Positions 11,650 to 24,359 of a stretch of 64,000 nt of DNA are shown one piece after another (the first letter of the stretch is position 1; the number at the start of each line of letters is the position of its first letter). Location of the stretch: positions 26,116,201-26,180,200 of the forward strand of contig OZ005603.1 in the NCBI GenBank assembly GCA_963930655.1, in the 5' to 3' direction. Below the pieces are notes generated by a model. It was given only the letters and a program-made list of their open reading frames with translations. It ran no database searches and was not told the origin of the DNA. Origin of the DNA: Myrica gale. Lineage: Eukaryota > Streptophyta > Magnoliopsida > Fagales > Myricaceae. The position numbers and the translations under genes are program-made.

Positions 11650-11994
11650 TGGGCTGTCCACCAACCCGGACCAAAACCGGACCGGTTTTGGCCAAATTGG
11701 CCAGAACGGGACCCGTTTTGGCCAACCCGGACCGAGACCGGTATACTCCGGTCCGGTTCTGGGTTACCCATGTGGAAAACCGGAACTAGACCGGAGTATA
11801 CCACTCCAAACTGGCTCAAAATAGCATGGCTCAAACCCAAAACCGGTCAAAAATGACATGACCCAACCCAAAACCGACCCAAAATGACATGACCCAAACC
11901 GAACCGGTGAAACCAGAGACCAATGATCGGTCCGGTCCGGTCCGGTATACATGCTTCCCAAAATGCCGGCCGGACCGGCCAATGGACAATCCTA
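11650..11994 (-). mobile_element. hAT-type MITE, copy 1 (345 bp), with perfect 8-bp duplication
   Basis: It is flanked by identical GTTTAAAC at 11642-11649 and 11995-12002. Ends are TGGGCTGTCCA on the left and TGGACAATCCTA on the right, an imperfect inverted pair matching the TAGGGCTGTCCA/TGGACAGGGCTA ends of copy 2 at 38248. The interior is packed with CCGGTCCGG-type and CCAAAACCGG strings and aligns in reverse to copy 2. Eight-base duplications are characteristic of hAT elements. It inserted at the very edge of the retroposon's own target duplication. Open frames across it are repeats, not genes. Confidence 0.88.
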
Positions 11995-12279
11995 GTTTAA
12001 ACCATTGTCGAACCCCATAACCAAACCAGGACCCGTTTTCCGTTTTCAAGTCAGTCGAGTCGGACCACTTCTCAATTCTCATTTATTTATCTTCCTTAAA
12101 CGACAAACCTATTTCACATCTGTTTAACGGCAAACCGTACTATGCGTCTCCTTAAAACAATTTCCTCCGATCGAACAATCATCTATGCCGGACCTCAACC
12201 CCATCCCGTCCCATGCACAAGCACCCAAACGCACCTTCTGAAGCATTTCAATTGTTACCATCGTTTTGCTCCGCTCGTA

Positions 12280-12289
12280 AAACCCTAAA
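12280..12289 (+). promoter_or_regulatory. Telo-box-like motif upstream of ALG10
   Basis: AAACCCTAAA lies 88 bases before the ALG10 start codon. This short motif is common in plant housekeeping promoters and 5' leaders. Its function here is inferred only. Confidence 0.35.
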
Positions 12290-12376
12290 TCGCGTTCTTG
12301 TTGTTTTTTTTACCGGAATTCTTGAGAGAAGGGTTTTTATGATACTGATTCCTCAGTCTCTGGAAGAGGCAGAGAG

Positions 12377-15300
12377 ATGGGAGGAATAACCGTGGCAGTG
12401 ATAGTGAGCTTGTGGGTCATTCCCATCTCCATCATTGTTAATCGGATCGTTCCCGAGCCTTACATGGTAAGCCTAAAACACAAACAACAAAAACTTGTTA
12501 CAAATTTTTTATTGTTATTTTTCTCAGTCTATTGTCGATAAAGTGACGCTCTTATAATGAATGTATTAGGATGAGATTTTCCACATTCCTCAAGCGCAGC
12601 AGTACTGTAAAGGCAATTTTAGAAGCTGGGATCCGATGATAACCACTCCTCCTGGCCTGTACGTCCTCTTTACTACTTGCATTTTCTTTTTGGTCATTCT
12701 CCTTTTGCAATTGTAGATGTTTTATTCGGGATATCTGGATTGACAACTTAGCAAAGAAAGATTCAGTGAGAGGTTGAATAGGTTCTTGTCAGGATCTAGT
12801 GATTACTTGGTGTGTGAATTTTCCACCTGGGTGCTGAAATTAGGGTCAATGTCTAGCGGTTTTGTTGCTTTGCCAATGAATTTTCTGTTGAATGTTGTTT
12901 CTGCTACGCTTGAGCTTGAACTCTGGGTTGAGTACAGAAAAAGCTAAGAAAAGATTGTACTGAAACGGGGCTGTAGATGTTATACCAGTAGTTTACAATG
13001 TTGAGCCTCTTGATTATCTTAAAGTTGACTTTCGTGTTCTGAGAATTTTTCTTACATATCCTGTTATGCTTATGAACTAATTTTCAGTTGAGGGGTTTAA
13101 TATGCAGCTTTTACCTTGCTTTTTCCATATATTCTCAAATGACATATCAAAACAGCCCAACAGGGCTGCTAAGGTCTCGGTATTTGGTAGAGTCGGGTTA
13201 GACCCAATCAGAAAAAAGATATGGTGAAAAGGAAGTTGATACATGCAATTTAAACTTTTGCAGGTACTATCTTTCACTTGCCCATGTTGCTTCGTTGTTT
13301 CCAGGCATGTTCCTTGTACAAGAAGCCTCATCATTTCCTGAAAGTTGCACCACTGCGATTCTGCGATCTGTTAATGGTGTCTTGGCAGTATTGTGTAGCA
13401 TTCTTGTGTACCAGATAATTATCCACTTGAGACCAACTATAAGTGAAAGAAAAGCAACAATTTCTGCAGTGGTCCTCGCATTATATCCCCTCCACTGGTT
13501 CTTCACTTTTCTATATTATACAGATGTTGCGGCGCTAACTACAGTGCTTGCCATGTATCTTGCAAGTTTGAAGAAGAGATACTGGTTGAGTGCATTGGTA
13601 AATGACTCAGCTCAAGCCTTTTTCACTACCCTATTATTTTTTTAAACATTTTTGTTAACAGTCACACATAGGCCCCTATGTTACATAATCCATCTCATTT
13701 TGGTATATGCAGCTTGGTGCATTGGCTGTTTTCATTCGGCAGACAAATATTATATGGATGCTTTTTGTTGCATGTACTGGGGTTATAGATTCTACTATCA
13801 CCCCTATCACCCATCCAAAAAATAATGTCGAAGTAAATGACATTGATGCAGTAAGCAGGGAGACTGATACATTGACTTCCAACAATAATGTCCCATGGGG
13901 TTTGGACTTAAGAAGGCGAAAGTTAAGTAAAGTCTTGGATACCGATGAGCATTCTATACCAAGTACAAGCGTATTTTCAGCAAACCCCACTTCAGGTTTA
14001 TGTCAGATCTTCAAACAGTTTTTGTTGATTTCTGATTAAAGGGATCTTATTGAGTTATTAAAAGTTCAACTTCACTGGACCCAACTCCAGATATTCTATT
14101 AGCTGTCGAAGACAAGCATGCTACTTTGGATATTTTTGCCCAACCACATATGTTTTGGCATTGTTTTGCAGGTTTGCTTGACGAGGTTCAGGTCATCTTT
14201 TTAACATTATGGCATAGGAAGTGGCAGCTTTTGCTTTCCTTTAGCCCTTTCCTCATGGTATTGCTGGCTTTCTTGGCTTTTGTCCGTTGGAATGGGAGTA
14301 TAGTTCTAGGTATCATTCATCTTGATTTCTCCTGCTTCTTTTAACTTTGTGATATGAAGGGTCTGAGTTGCTTTTGACTCTCGCTGTGTATTCTGTTGTT
14401 GCAGGTGCAAAAGAGTCCCATGCAGTGTCTCCACATTTTGCACAGATAATGTATTTTGGTCTGGTTTCTGCTCTGACTATGGCTCCTGTGCTCTGCAATT
14501 TAGGTCAAGTTGGAGAACTGTCCCGTTCGTTGTGGAAGAGAAGCCCTATTAGTTTCTTTCAAGTTTTTATGGCTTTCTTTGCTGGCTTCTTTTCTGTGCA
14601 TTATTTCAGGTCAGTTCAGAGGATCAGTTAACCCACTAAGCAAATTGTTAAAGGCAATTCGTTGTCTGTCTGCTATAACTACTTGGACTCAATGCTGTTA
14701 GTGGAACATTAACATTGGTTTAACTGAAGAGGATGCTCTTCAATTTGATTGTCTATTGGTCTTGTTTCTTTTGTCATTAGGCAGGTCTACCAATGTATTC
14801 TTGTTGGAAAGTCGCCAAAGAGATTTGGCTCAAAGACACCCGTTCCCTTTGGGCAAGGGTAGTATTGGGTTTCTATTCTCCTCACCTGCATGCTTGTCCT
14901 ACCTTCCACCCAATTACCTGAAAAAAGTTTTGTTTGAAAGTAAACTTTGAATTGATTGATGCAATTCATCAAGAGTTTTTTTTCCCTGAAATATTTTTAA
15001 TTTTTTTTTCCATGTATATGTATACACTGAAGTTTTCGCCAGTTAAAGAATTGCAGTTACGTACCTACTTTTAGTTTTGTTGCTGTTTCATCATATGGTT
15101 ATCTGTCTGTTTCAGCATAGCTCATCCCTATCTTCTTGCTGACAATCGACATTACCCATTCTATCTCTGGCGGAAGGTCATCAATGCTCATTGGTCGATG
15201 AAGTACCTTTTGGTCCCATTTTATGTTTATTCATGGTTTTCAATCTTCAGTATACTGGGTTAGTATGCAGCTCCTGTCATTACATATTAATAGAGACATA

Positions 15301-15686
15301 CTTCTTTTCCCAATTCGTAGGAAAAATGGAGCAAATGTTATTATGGTTGTTAAATTCTGATAGGCGTCATATTTGTATTTGGTTTCATTTGCTTAACCAA
15401 GAGTTTGCTTATATGCTCACTGGCAGGGAAAGTTCAGAGGAAGATATGGGTGTTGGCATTTTTCTTGGCTTCTGCTGCAGTTTTGGTTCCTGCTCCGTTG
15501 ATTGAGTTCAGATACTACACAATTCCATTCTATTTCTTGATACTCCATTCCCATATTAATGACTATCAAAGCTGGCTTTTCATGGGGATTCTGTATCTAG
15601 CGCTTAATGTATTCACGATGACGATGTTTTTGTTCCGCCCTTTCCATTGGAACCATGAGCCTGGGATCCAGAGGTTTATATGGTAG
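12377..15686 (+). CDS. ALG10: Alpha-1,2-glucosyltransferase ALG10 (dolichyl-P-Glc dependent)
   Basis: Eight exons: 12377-12466, 12570-12658, 13264-13597, 13713-13995, 14172-14309, 14405-14609, 15116-15258, 15427-15686. All junctions are GT-AG and the frame is continuous for 513 aa, close to the roughly 509 aa of Arabidopsis ALG10. The protein adds the last (third) glucose, alpha-1,2-linked, to Glc2Man9GlcNAc2-PP-dolichol in the ER membrane, completing the N-glycan precursor. Visible family signatures are [19 protein letters not shown] (residues 26-43, acidic luminal loop), [16 protein letters not shown] (50-65), [27 protein letters not shown] and the C-terminal [17 protein letters not shown]. 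Multiple hydrophobic membrane spans are evident. The start ATG follows a hydrophobic first span, as in homologues. No defects were seen. Confidence 0.95.
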
Positions 15687-16408
15687 AAAGTTTCTAAGAA
15701 ATGCTAAAAGCTTCATCAACACAAAACATTTAAGAGGCCTGGAATTTTCAGACTTCCAACTTCTGACTGGGTTAGGTCACCGATGATTACACAAGTCTGA
15801 TGACACAAGTGCTAGGGCTTGAGTACAACAAGTCGTGGTTGCTATACTTAATTGGAGAGAGCAGTGCTATCGGCCATTGTAAGATTGGGAAGTTTTAGTT
15901 ACCCAAAAAAGAGTAAAGTGGGAATAGTTTCCCAAAAGAAAGTTGTACACGATATGTTTCCCAAAGAAGAGGTAGGGAAGGGGAAGAAAATGAGGATAAC
16001 TTCTGTAATGGCTATTGGATTTCATGCATGATTTTTCAACAGGAGTTTGTTTAAAATTATTTATAATTTATAATTCAAATTATCAATTTGATTTGAACAT
16101 CTCACAGTCAAAAGCAATGAAAAATAGGTCAGGTTGGTTTAAAACTTTTCACGAGGAGTTGAATAACCTGATCCATTCTTAAATCAATTAAAAACTAAAG
16201 CAAAATCAATCTGCTGTGCGCAAATGTCCACTGTAGTCAACTGAGCTGTTGGTTGCGTTTTGACTTGCGTCAGGAGTAGGCTGCAGCAAATTTTGCATCA
16301 AGAGTAGACGCGCTCTAAGAGCTCCGTCCTCCCGCGGTGTAGTTGCGTCGAAATAGCCGGTGGCTCCGGTGAGTGTATTGCCTCAGGAGCTGATAGTTGA
16401 GCACAACA
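15687..16408. other. Intergenic spacer between ALG10 and the pectin acetylesterase
   Basis: ALG10 3' flank, then a GC-richer block before the next start codon (about 16260-16408) likely to hold the promoter and leader. A long minus-strand frame at 16298-16807 is antisense to exons 1-2 of the next gene and has no domain. Confidence 0.5.
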
Positions 16409-19400
16409 ATGGCAACTAGTAGGCTCCGCCCTCTCACTTGGTGGAGGAAGTGGGCCAAGAAGGACTGGACGATCGCAGCCGTCGGATTCACCCTCATCCT
16501 CTTTCTTTTCACTCTCGTCTCCAACTCTTGGCGCGACGATGACTCTGACATCAAACGACCATTCGATCGCAGTCACACCGTCACTGCCGATTTGGTCGAC
16601 CTCACTTTGTTTCACAATGCCAAGGATCGAGGCGCCCGTACGTGATCCTATCTGCTCACCTCCTAAGAACGAATTGTGTCTTTTCTGTTTTTCTGATATT
16701 ATTTCAGTTTGTATTCTTTTGAATGTGCAGTTTGTTTGGATGGGAGTTTGCCAGGGTACCATTTCCAGAAGGGTTTCGGATCTGGCTCTCACAATTGGTT
16801 GCTTCACATTGAGGTTCTTTACCTCAAAAACTCATGGCTCTAAATTTGGTAGTTAACTTATGTAGTATTTACTTGTTGATCCGTTAATTTAGTCACTTAT
16901 TTTAGCGGGATTGAGGTGTAGGGTGGAGGTTGGTGCAATACAATATCATCATGTTCTTCCCGCAAATTGACCCCATTAGGTTCTTCCAAGTACATGGAAC
17001 GTCAAGTTCGCTTTTCTGGGATCTTGAGCTCTGACCCGGCCCAAAATCCTGGTAATTTTTCAATAACCTACTTATTTAGTGCTTCCATTAGCTTTACTCA
17101 CCTAATTCTTAAGCTCATATCCAGTGAGTTGGTGTCTTTTAATCTAATGTCTTTCGCCCATGCTTTAGATTTCTTTAGCTGGAACAAAGTCAAGATACGT
17201 TATTGTGATGGTGCGTCTTTTGCTGGCCACGCTGAAAGCGAGTTTAAAGTAAGTTTGTTGGAGAAACTTGACCTTATTCGGATTAAGTCTCCTTCCTTAC
17301 CATAGTTGATGTAATGAAAAAGTTATTTCAATTAGTTATAATACCCGTTCTTCTTCCATGCCATAGAATGGAACATCACTTTTTTTCAGAGGTCAGCTCA
17401 TCTGGGAAGCACTCATGGATGAACTCTTATCACTTGGCATCTCCAGGGCAAAACAGGTAGCTTCCTGGCTATCAATAAATTTCTCATATCTAAGGTTAAT
17501 AGGCAGTTATAAACATCATGTTTTTTTGAAATAGGTACTTCAATTATGTTGGCACAGACAATAGTTACTTCAATTAAGATGTATAGATAATCTATTAGGG
17601 ATGGCTTGCTTACGGAAATCTCGTGATAGTATACAGTCTCCTTTTTTGGTACAGTTGAGATAAATTTGAGATCATTGCAGGCTCTTCTTTCAGGGTGCTC
17701 TGCTGGTGGGTTGGCTACTCTTATACATTGTGATGACTTTAAAGAACTTCTGCCAAAAGTTGCCACTGTTAAGTGTCTTGCTGATGCAGGTTTTTTCCTT
17801 GATGAGTATGTTTTTGTACACATATTACAGCTTCCGTCACCAATTTTTCTCACTAATTGTTGTCCAAGGCATTGTATGCTACCATTTCAGAATCCTTTAA
17901 GATCATGTTGTTTTCTGATCAAATATCTTTTAGGAATATTTTCATACATGTATCTGGAAGTTGCATGTTCTAATTCAGGTTCAATTTGTCTAGAAGAAAA
18001 TCCTAATATGATGGACAACAATATAGACTATTAGTTTTCGAGTAACTCAACTGGATTTATCTCCTGGGAGATTTATGATGGAGGGACAAGCTACTCCATG
18101 GGTTTAGAACCAAATTCACACATGCCTGAAATTTAAGTGACTGCAATGCTTGTTTGGTAGAACCCTGTGCTTTAAATCATGCATACCTGAATTTTAAGTG
18201 CCTGCAATGTTTGGGCGACCCCTGTGCTTTAAATATTGTAACATAGACAGTAACTCAATGATTCTTCTGCTCAAGTGGATTCATATCTGGGAGATTTATT
18301 GTGGAGGGACAAGCTACTCCACCAAATTCATGCATGCCTGAATTTGGTGACTGCAATGCTTGTTTGGTTGACCCCGTTGCTTTAAATATTGTAACATAAA
18401 AAGAACCTGAGACACTTTGTCTTTCGTGGGTTTCAGGAAGGATGTTCTTGGAAATCAAACTATGAGGTCTTTCTATCATGATGTTGTCCACCTTCAGGTT
18501 GTGCTCTGTCCTTTTCTTGTCTTAGCTTATGTACTCACTAGCTAGACGTTACTTGTGGATATGGGAACCATAGGAGGCAAACCACTAGTCAAAATAGATT
18601 CAGTTCTGCAGTGTGATGCATCTGCTAGTTTGATTTACTTGACATGCAGTGCATGACTCGGATCTTCAACTTTCCTGAGCATTTGTTATCTTACGGTTGA
18701 TAAGATTACAGAATTTGCTGATGCTATGTAAAATTGTAAATGTTACCTCCCTCATAGTGACAAGCTATAAAGCTTCAGATCCCCTACCTGGCGGAAAAAT
18801 TAAGGAACAAGAAGAAAAAAGTGATGAACAGCTTTTGTTCGTGACTTTCTGTTGTTATTTCTTGCTTACCTATCATCATGTTGTCAGGGTGTAGAAAAAA
18901 GTTTGCACAAGGATTGTGTTTCGAGAATGGAGCCATCGAAGGCAGGTTTTTATTCTCCTTTTAGCGCATCATGTCACTTACCAAATTTGACATGCTGTTT
19001 TTGTGCTTCAGCTCAATCATGTCTCTAACACACATCTCCCCCCATATCTCTCATGAATTGCAATGGCAGTGTCTCTTCCCTAGAGAGATTATCAAAAACA
19101 TAAAGACTCCAGTGTTTCTTGTCAACCCAGCTTATGACTTTTGGCAGGTAACTATTCCTTAAGACACATGCTTCATTTGCTCATTGAGGGATTTTGGTTT
19201 TGCCTTGTTATGCTGATTAGATCATTGATGATCTCTAGATACAAAATATCTTGATACCTGAGGAATCAGATCCTCAACATAACTGGCAAAATTGCAGATT
19301 GAACATTCATGATTGTAATCCCAGCCAGATTGAAATACTACAAGGTAACTTGTTTGTACCTTGGTACCAATTTAAGTTATGGTCCAGTAAAGACCATTCG

Positions 19401-20796
19401 TATGACTAACATTAATGCATGAGATGTCTCACACTGGCAGGAGATTTTTAGATCCTTTTCAAGGCTATTATCCCAAGTTTTTCATGGAGAAGTGACTAAT
19501 CTCGCATATCATAGCTATTATTAAACTATATGCCCCGATAGCTGAGTTCCCCCCCCCCAATAATTTATAACCCTGTATGCTACACAGAACTGAAGGGATA
19601 GTCAATGGAATATGTAGTTTCATTACCCTGTTTGACCAGAAAATACCGCGCCTAAGTGAAACCATTGATTGGTATACTAAGCTCACATAGAAACACCACA
19701 ATTTTACTCCGGAGAAAATAGATACGGTTGGATCCTCTGTCTATCTTATGTTCATTAGTAATGTAAGCATTTCTGCTCAAAGACTGGATGAAAGACATCT
19801 TATGACAAAACAAGGTAGCAAGGATGAGTATAATCCAGAACTTGTAACAGACCCAGTGGCCTCTTATTGTCTGGCAAGTAGCAACTTCAACAGTTCAGAT
19901 GTAAGGAACTAAACTTATCAGTTTACAGGTTTTCGCAGTTCTATGCTTAATGCACTGGGTGAATTCCAGAAAACCAAGAAGGGAGGGATGTTTATAAATT
20001 CTTGTTTTGCGCATTGCCAGACATGGATGGGTCAGACATGGAATTCACCCAAGTCTCCAAGAATAAACAGTAAGGTAAGGGAGGTTTAATCATATGATTG
20101 CTTGCTTTGTCTCAGAATGTTGGTTATGTTACCACTTCAATTTGTTCTCATGTAAGTACTATTGGAAACACTTAGGTCTCTTGCTCTCTGTGTGTTCATC
20201 CTTTGGAACTCTTGAAAGTTTTGTTCCACATCTGTGGTTGGTTTTTTATGCTCAACGTTCACATCAGTGCACCAATGTGACTCCAACATGCGTACTTTTT
20301 ATTTCCTCTAATCAAGTCCAGCAGGCATACTTGATTTCTGTAACGCAATGGCTTAGAATATGCTCTTTGTTGCCAGTGTCCGTGGATTTCCTAACTGGAT
20401 TAAAAAAGTACAACCTGGTTCTTAAAATTTTCGTGGACTAGCGACCAGTCTGGTTAATTGTTGATTATCATGTTATCCAAATGCAATTTTATCAGATCGG
20501 ACTGGTCATTGTGATTTTTGTAGTGATTCCATCAACTGATACATAAATGGTTATATGTGTCACTGGCCGAGGAGTTGAACTGTTCTGCTTGGTACCTCTT
20601 GACATTTGAAGTTGCATCAAGTTCTGCGTTCTAATTAGATAATAACTTGTCTGACTCATTGAGTGGTATTGCTTTTGAACAGACCATTGCAGAGTCTGTG
20701 GGTGATTGGTTCTTCAATCGGAACATTTCAAAGCAAATAGATTGCCCTTATCCATGCAATCCCACCTGCTATAATATGATATTCCCTAAAAGGTGA
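16409..20796 (+). CDS. PAE5: Pectin acetylesterase (CE13 family, PAE5-like)
   Basis: Twelve exons: 16409-16637, 16731-16813, 16922-17051, 17169-17248, 17367-17456, 17681-17805, 18437-18497, 18888-18941, 19070-19147, 19239-19344, 19929-20074, 20683-20796, giving 431 aa in one frame. It removes O-acetyl groups from pectin in the wall or Golgi lumen. An N-terminal membrane anchor ([21 protein letters not shown], about 21-41) precedes [11 protein letters not shown]. Conserved blocks are [21 protein letters not shown], the nucleophile elbow GCSAGG (Ser211), NPAYDFWQ (Asp307) and [10 protein letters not shown] (His374), matching the Ser-Asp-His triad of the family. The C-terminus [12 protein letters not shown] is typical. 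The intron after 18941 uses a GC donor. The closest family member I recall is Arabidopsis PAE5; assignment to that ortholog is inference. Confidence 0.94.
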
Positions 20797-23700
20797 TGGA
20801 GTTCCACATTGTTTCAGACACCAGATCTCAAAATTCTCAAACCACCCGGGTGGAATTGGTTTTCTTTATGTCCAAAGCAAGATCCTGCTCCCAGGACCTC
20901 TAGATGAATTGTATAAAAAGTACTTCTTTAACCATTTCTTTTGTTGGTCATTTCTGGTTAAACCGGATAAAGGCCAATGGAAATAAATTCCTTTGTTCAG
21001 TAGAGATTTATATACGAAGAGTGGAGATAATTATATCAATGTGGCTTCAGAACTCTTTTCTGCAATACTTTATTTTTGTGGAGCTCTGCTATTTTGTGAA
21101 ATCAGAAGTTGTGAATTTTGTTTACTGGCATTCTTTATCCTTTAATCACTTCTCCATCTGTGAAACTCGCATTGAAAGGGAAACTATAGGGAAAGAAAAC
21201 AAAATACACCGACACAAAAGTTAAACCAGGCCTGTATAATGTAGACTGCTCTTCCGGTTAGATTTTCTTCTGGGGACTGCTAGCCATGTTTCCCAATGAA
21301 TTTTACATGGGCACTAAAAGAGTTGTAGAAAAAGACGCTTCAGATTAAGCTTGCCTTCCCTGGTCAAAGGATAGGCCGGAATATGAGTCTTTAAACTTGC
21401 TTGTTCCTGCCCTTCCCGTGTGATTATCTTCCTTCCCTATTTGTCCTATAAAAAAAAAAAGAAAAAAAAAAAAGCAGATGCTGAAGCATCATTGTAGCCT
21501 TGCTTGATCCAGTTGAGTACTGTTGGAAGCATGAACCGCGTCTGCTAAAAATCGGTTAAAGATTCCAAATAAATTACATGTTCGATTAGGTGAAAGTTTT
21601 AAAATTTGAATTAAATCTTCTAAAATTATAATCCCAACATTACTTCAATATAACTTAACATTACTCTTTTTACAAAGGTAGTGTTTGTTCGTGTGGAAAT
21701 TTTGGGGTGTTAGGGTATTGGGGTTGGTGCAAAATTGAAGATACTTTATTGGAGTCAGTGAAAAAGTGAAGAGATAATATTTGAGTGAATATTATAATAA
21801 TAAAAAATTCTTTGATGTAAAAAAATTTATTATAATATGCCCGAAACATTTCCGACAACAAACGCTTCAAACGTCAATACAACTCAACAATTTCTACACA
21901 AATACCAATAAAATTCCAACATTACCTATAGATTCACACTATACTTAAAATTCTTGAAATTTTACTGAAACGAAGCAGCCCTCTTCAGCTCAAGTTTCTT
22001 ACAACGATTCGAAGAGCAGGTCGTCGTTTTGTCCTGAGAACCGTCACTGTCGCCCAAACCAATTCCACGGCGACAGTTCAGATATAACCCCACCCCACCT
22101 ATTCTATGAGCATTGATTATTTATAGTTGAAGAGATTAGAGGGAGCTAAACCACTAGCAACTCTCAACTGATCTTTTGTGTCCGTGACGCCGCAATTTTA
22201 TTTATCAAATATAAGAGCAATATTATGTGTTGTCAAGCATGTAAAACTCGATTTTTTTTTTATGTCAGTTTTCAATTCACCGCTTTTATAACTTAAAACT
22301 TTCATTATATCTAAATTAAAGATGTTTAAGCCCTTTGTACTGTATAGGAAATGGCAAGAATGGAGAACTTTCAAAACGGAGGTCCACTTCTTATTTCAAT
22401 CCATATAATAACAAAAATACCTCAACTTAACTGATACCTGTGATGAGGGGTCGCTACACGTATTTAAGATTTGTTGTGACGTTAAATTTTTAGTACGACT
22501 AAGTTAGGTCAAGTTCGTATGAGTTCAGTGCTAAGGAGGTCCTGTGAATTATCTCTCGTTGCCCGACAAAAAAAATTAAAGATTTTTATCCATTTTCCCT
22601 TTAAGTAATACACTATGCATTTTAAGGTCTTTGACACTTTGCACCATAAATTATTATTTTTATCATACTGCATACATTAACTATTGATTTAGGATAATTT
22701 GTACCTTTTGTTAAAAAAAATTTTATTAAATTTTTGACCTATGAAATTATGATTTTACTTGTATAAATGACATCGCAAAAACAAATTATGAGAATAAAAT
22801 TGTCATTTTAAGTGTCAAGAAATAAATTTTCTTCAAATGGAAGGAAAATTTTAAGAGACGATTCAATCTATTTCCAAACTTCATTTATATGGACCCATCA
22901 TTTTCACAAACACTTAAAAAAATCAAGACTATCTTGATTAATTTCAAGATGCCCAAAGTTTAAGCATTTTTTTTTAAATAATCAGATATATGACTTAAAA
23001 GCAAAGCAACTCAAACCACATGGTTATTTTTCTTTCATTTATTTGTGTTGATTCTTGACTTTAGGAAACATTTGATATATATATTGACATTTCAATATAC
23101 CTCCAAACAACTACATGTATATATATATATTTGATATATATATTTGAAAGTGGTTGTATAAGTTGATCTATAATAAGCTTCAGATCTGAGCTTTCACACG
23201 AGAAACGGCTCGATCTTTGACAGTGTAAAATATAATATATATATATATATATACAAATATATGTATGCCTTAGCCATTCCCTATACGGCCTAAAGGCCGT
23301 GATAGGAGAACTCGAGATTTGCTTGGTTATACTAAGAGATACTGGCAGCTATGTTTTTTTTAATTAAGAAACACATGTCGCGGAGGGAGCATGTTCCGCA
23401 TGATCAGCCCCCACTTAGAAGAACCTAAAAGATTAGCCTAAAGGGAACTGGTTAGCAGATTAATTAAAGTTTTATATTAATCCTACCTATAACAACTCTA
23501 CCATTAAACGTGGTTTGGGATTTCACTAGATTTTGCTGGTGGCCATTATTTTCTCTTCCCAAACAACTGTAGGCAGCTAGATCATCATCATCAGTAGTGG
23601 GGAATAAACCACAAAGCATCTGGATATCATGACACCAACCGTACGTTCCGGTCCCAAGTAAGTAAGATTCTCATGTTTCGTTGATACCCATTTTCAAACA

Positions 23701-24359
23701 CACACAAAACAAGAGCTGATTCTTTTTCGGGTTTAGAATTGAGACTAGTCTATCTAGGATCCAAATTATTAAGTTCGTCTCATTGAGCCCTCAAATTACC
23801 AAAATCCATCATTGTACTCCTTCAAATAAGATCCAATCGTCATAGTGTCACGATGTTGATAGTCATATTTGATTTGAGGGCAAAAATTGATGAATCGTGA
23901 TAATTATGAGTTCAATGCCATAAACTTGATAATAATTCAGACTCTTAAAGTGACATTATTATTATGGTTCAAAGGTGTAGAACAAAGCTTTTCCTTAACT
24001 TTTGTGCTTTATAACTGAACTCTTCCTTCATTTCAATCAGGAAAAAATAATAGAAAATCTATTTCTTCATATCACATCTAAACGTACGAAAGATAGAGCA
24101 TAGTTAAGTTTATACCTCAAAACCATTACTCTAATACCATACATGATAAATAATCTTTTTATCTCAAAAACTAGTACCAAGAGATCGACTTATAAATCCA
24201 TGGTAAAATATCGATCGTTTACAACTATATATCTATAAAGAAGAGAAGGGTAAAAAGACTAGGAAGAAAGTTTTGTCAACTTTATACAATCCCCAGCACT
24301 TTAATTTGAATTATTATAGGAGTAGTCCACTTGCATTACAACCATATCACTCTGGCTAT
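20797..24359. other. Intergenic, AT-rich, with MITE relics and AT microsatellites
   Basis: The 3' flank of the pectin acetylesterase, then transposon debris. At 21680-21866 is a MITE relic. About 22590-22760 resembles the left arm of the 5685-6080 foldback family. AT dinucleotide runs lie near 23117-23155 and 23230-23255. No gene was recognised. Confidence 0.5.
21680..21866. mobile_element. MITE relic related to 3880-4237
   Basis: The left end GTGTTTGTTCGTGTGGAAAT is approximately the inverse of the right end (about 21845-21866, ATTTCCGACAACAAACGC). The interior has CAGTGAAAAAGTGAAGAGA, shared with the element at 3880-4237. Confidence 0.45.

Noticed and set aside
11584-12082. Open frames rich in Gly/Pro/Arg on both strands
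   Set aside because: They are translations of the CCGG-rich interior of the hAT MITE.
13707-14039. Frame running past 13995 as the true ALG10 exon 4 end
   Set aside because: It reads into a stop. Splicing TCAG/GTTTAT to the acceptor at 14171 restores the conserved GLLDEVQ block.
16298-16807. A 169-codon minus-strand frame
   Set aside because: Antisense to exons 1-2 of the pectin acetylesterase, whose frame and splice sites are convincing.
18942-18947. GT donor at 18946 for pectin acetylesterase exon 8
   Set aside because: It shifts the frame and reaches a stop within a few codons of exon 9. The GC donor at 18942 keeps the family sequence.
23110-23260. AT dinucleotide runs as possible regulatory or origin sequence
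   Set aside because: Simple microsatellites with no supporting context.
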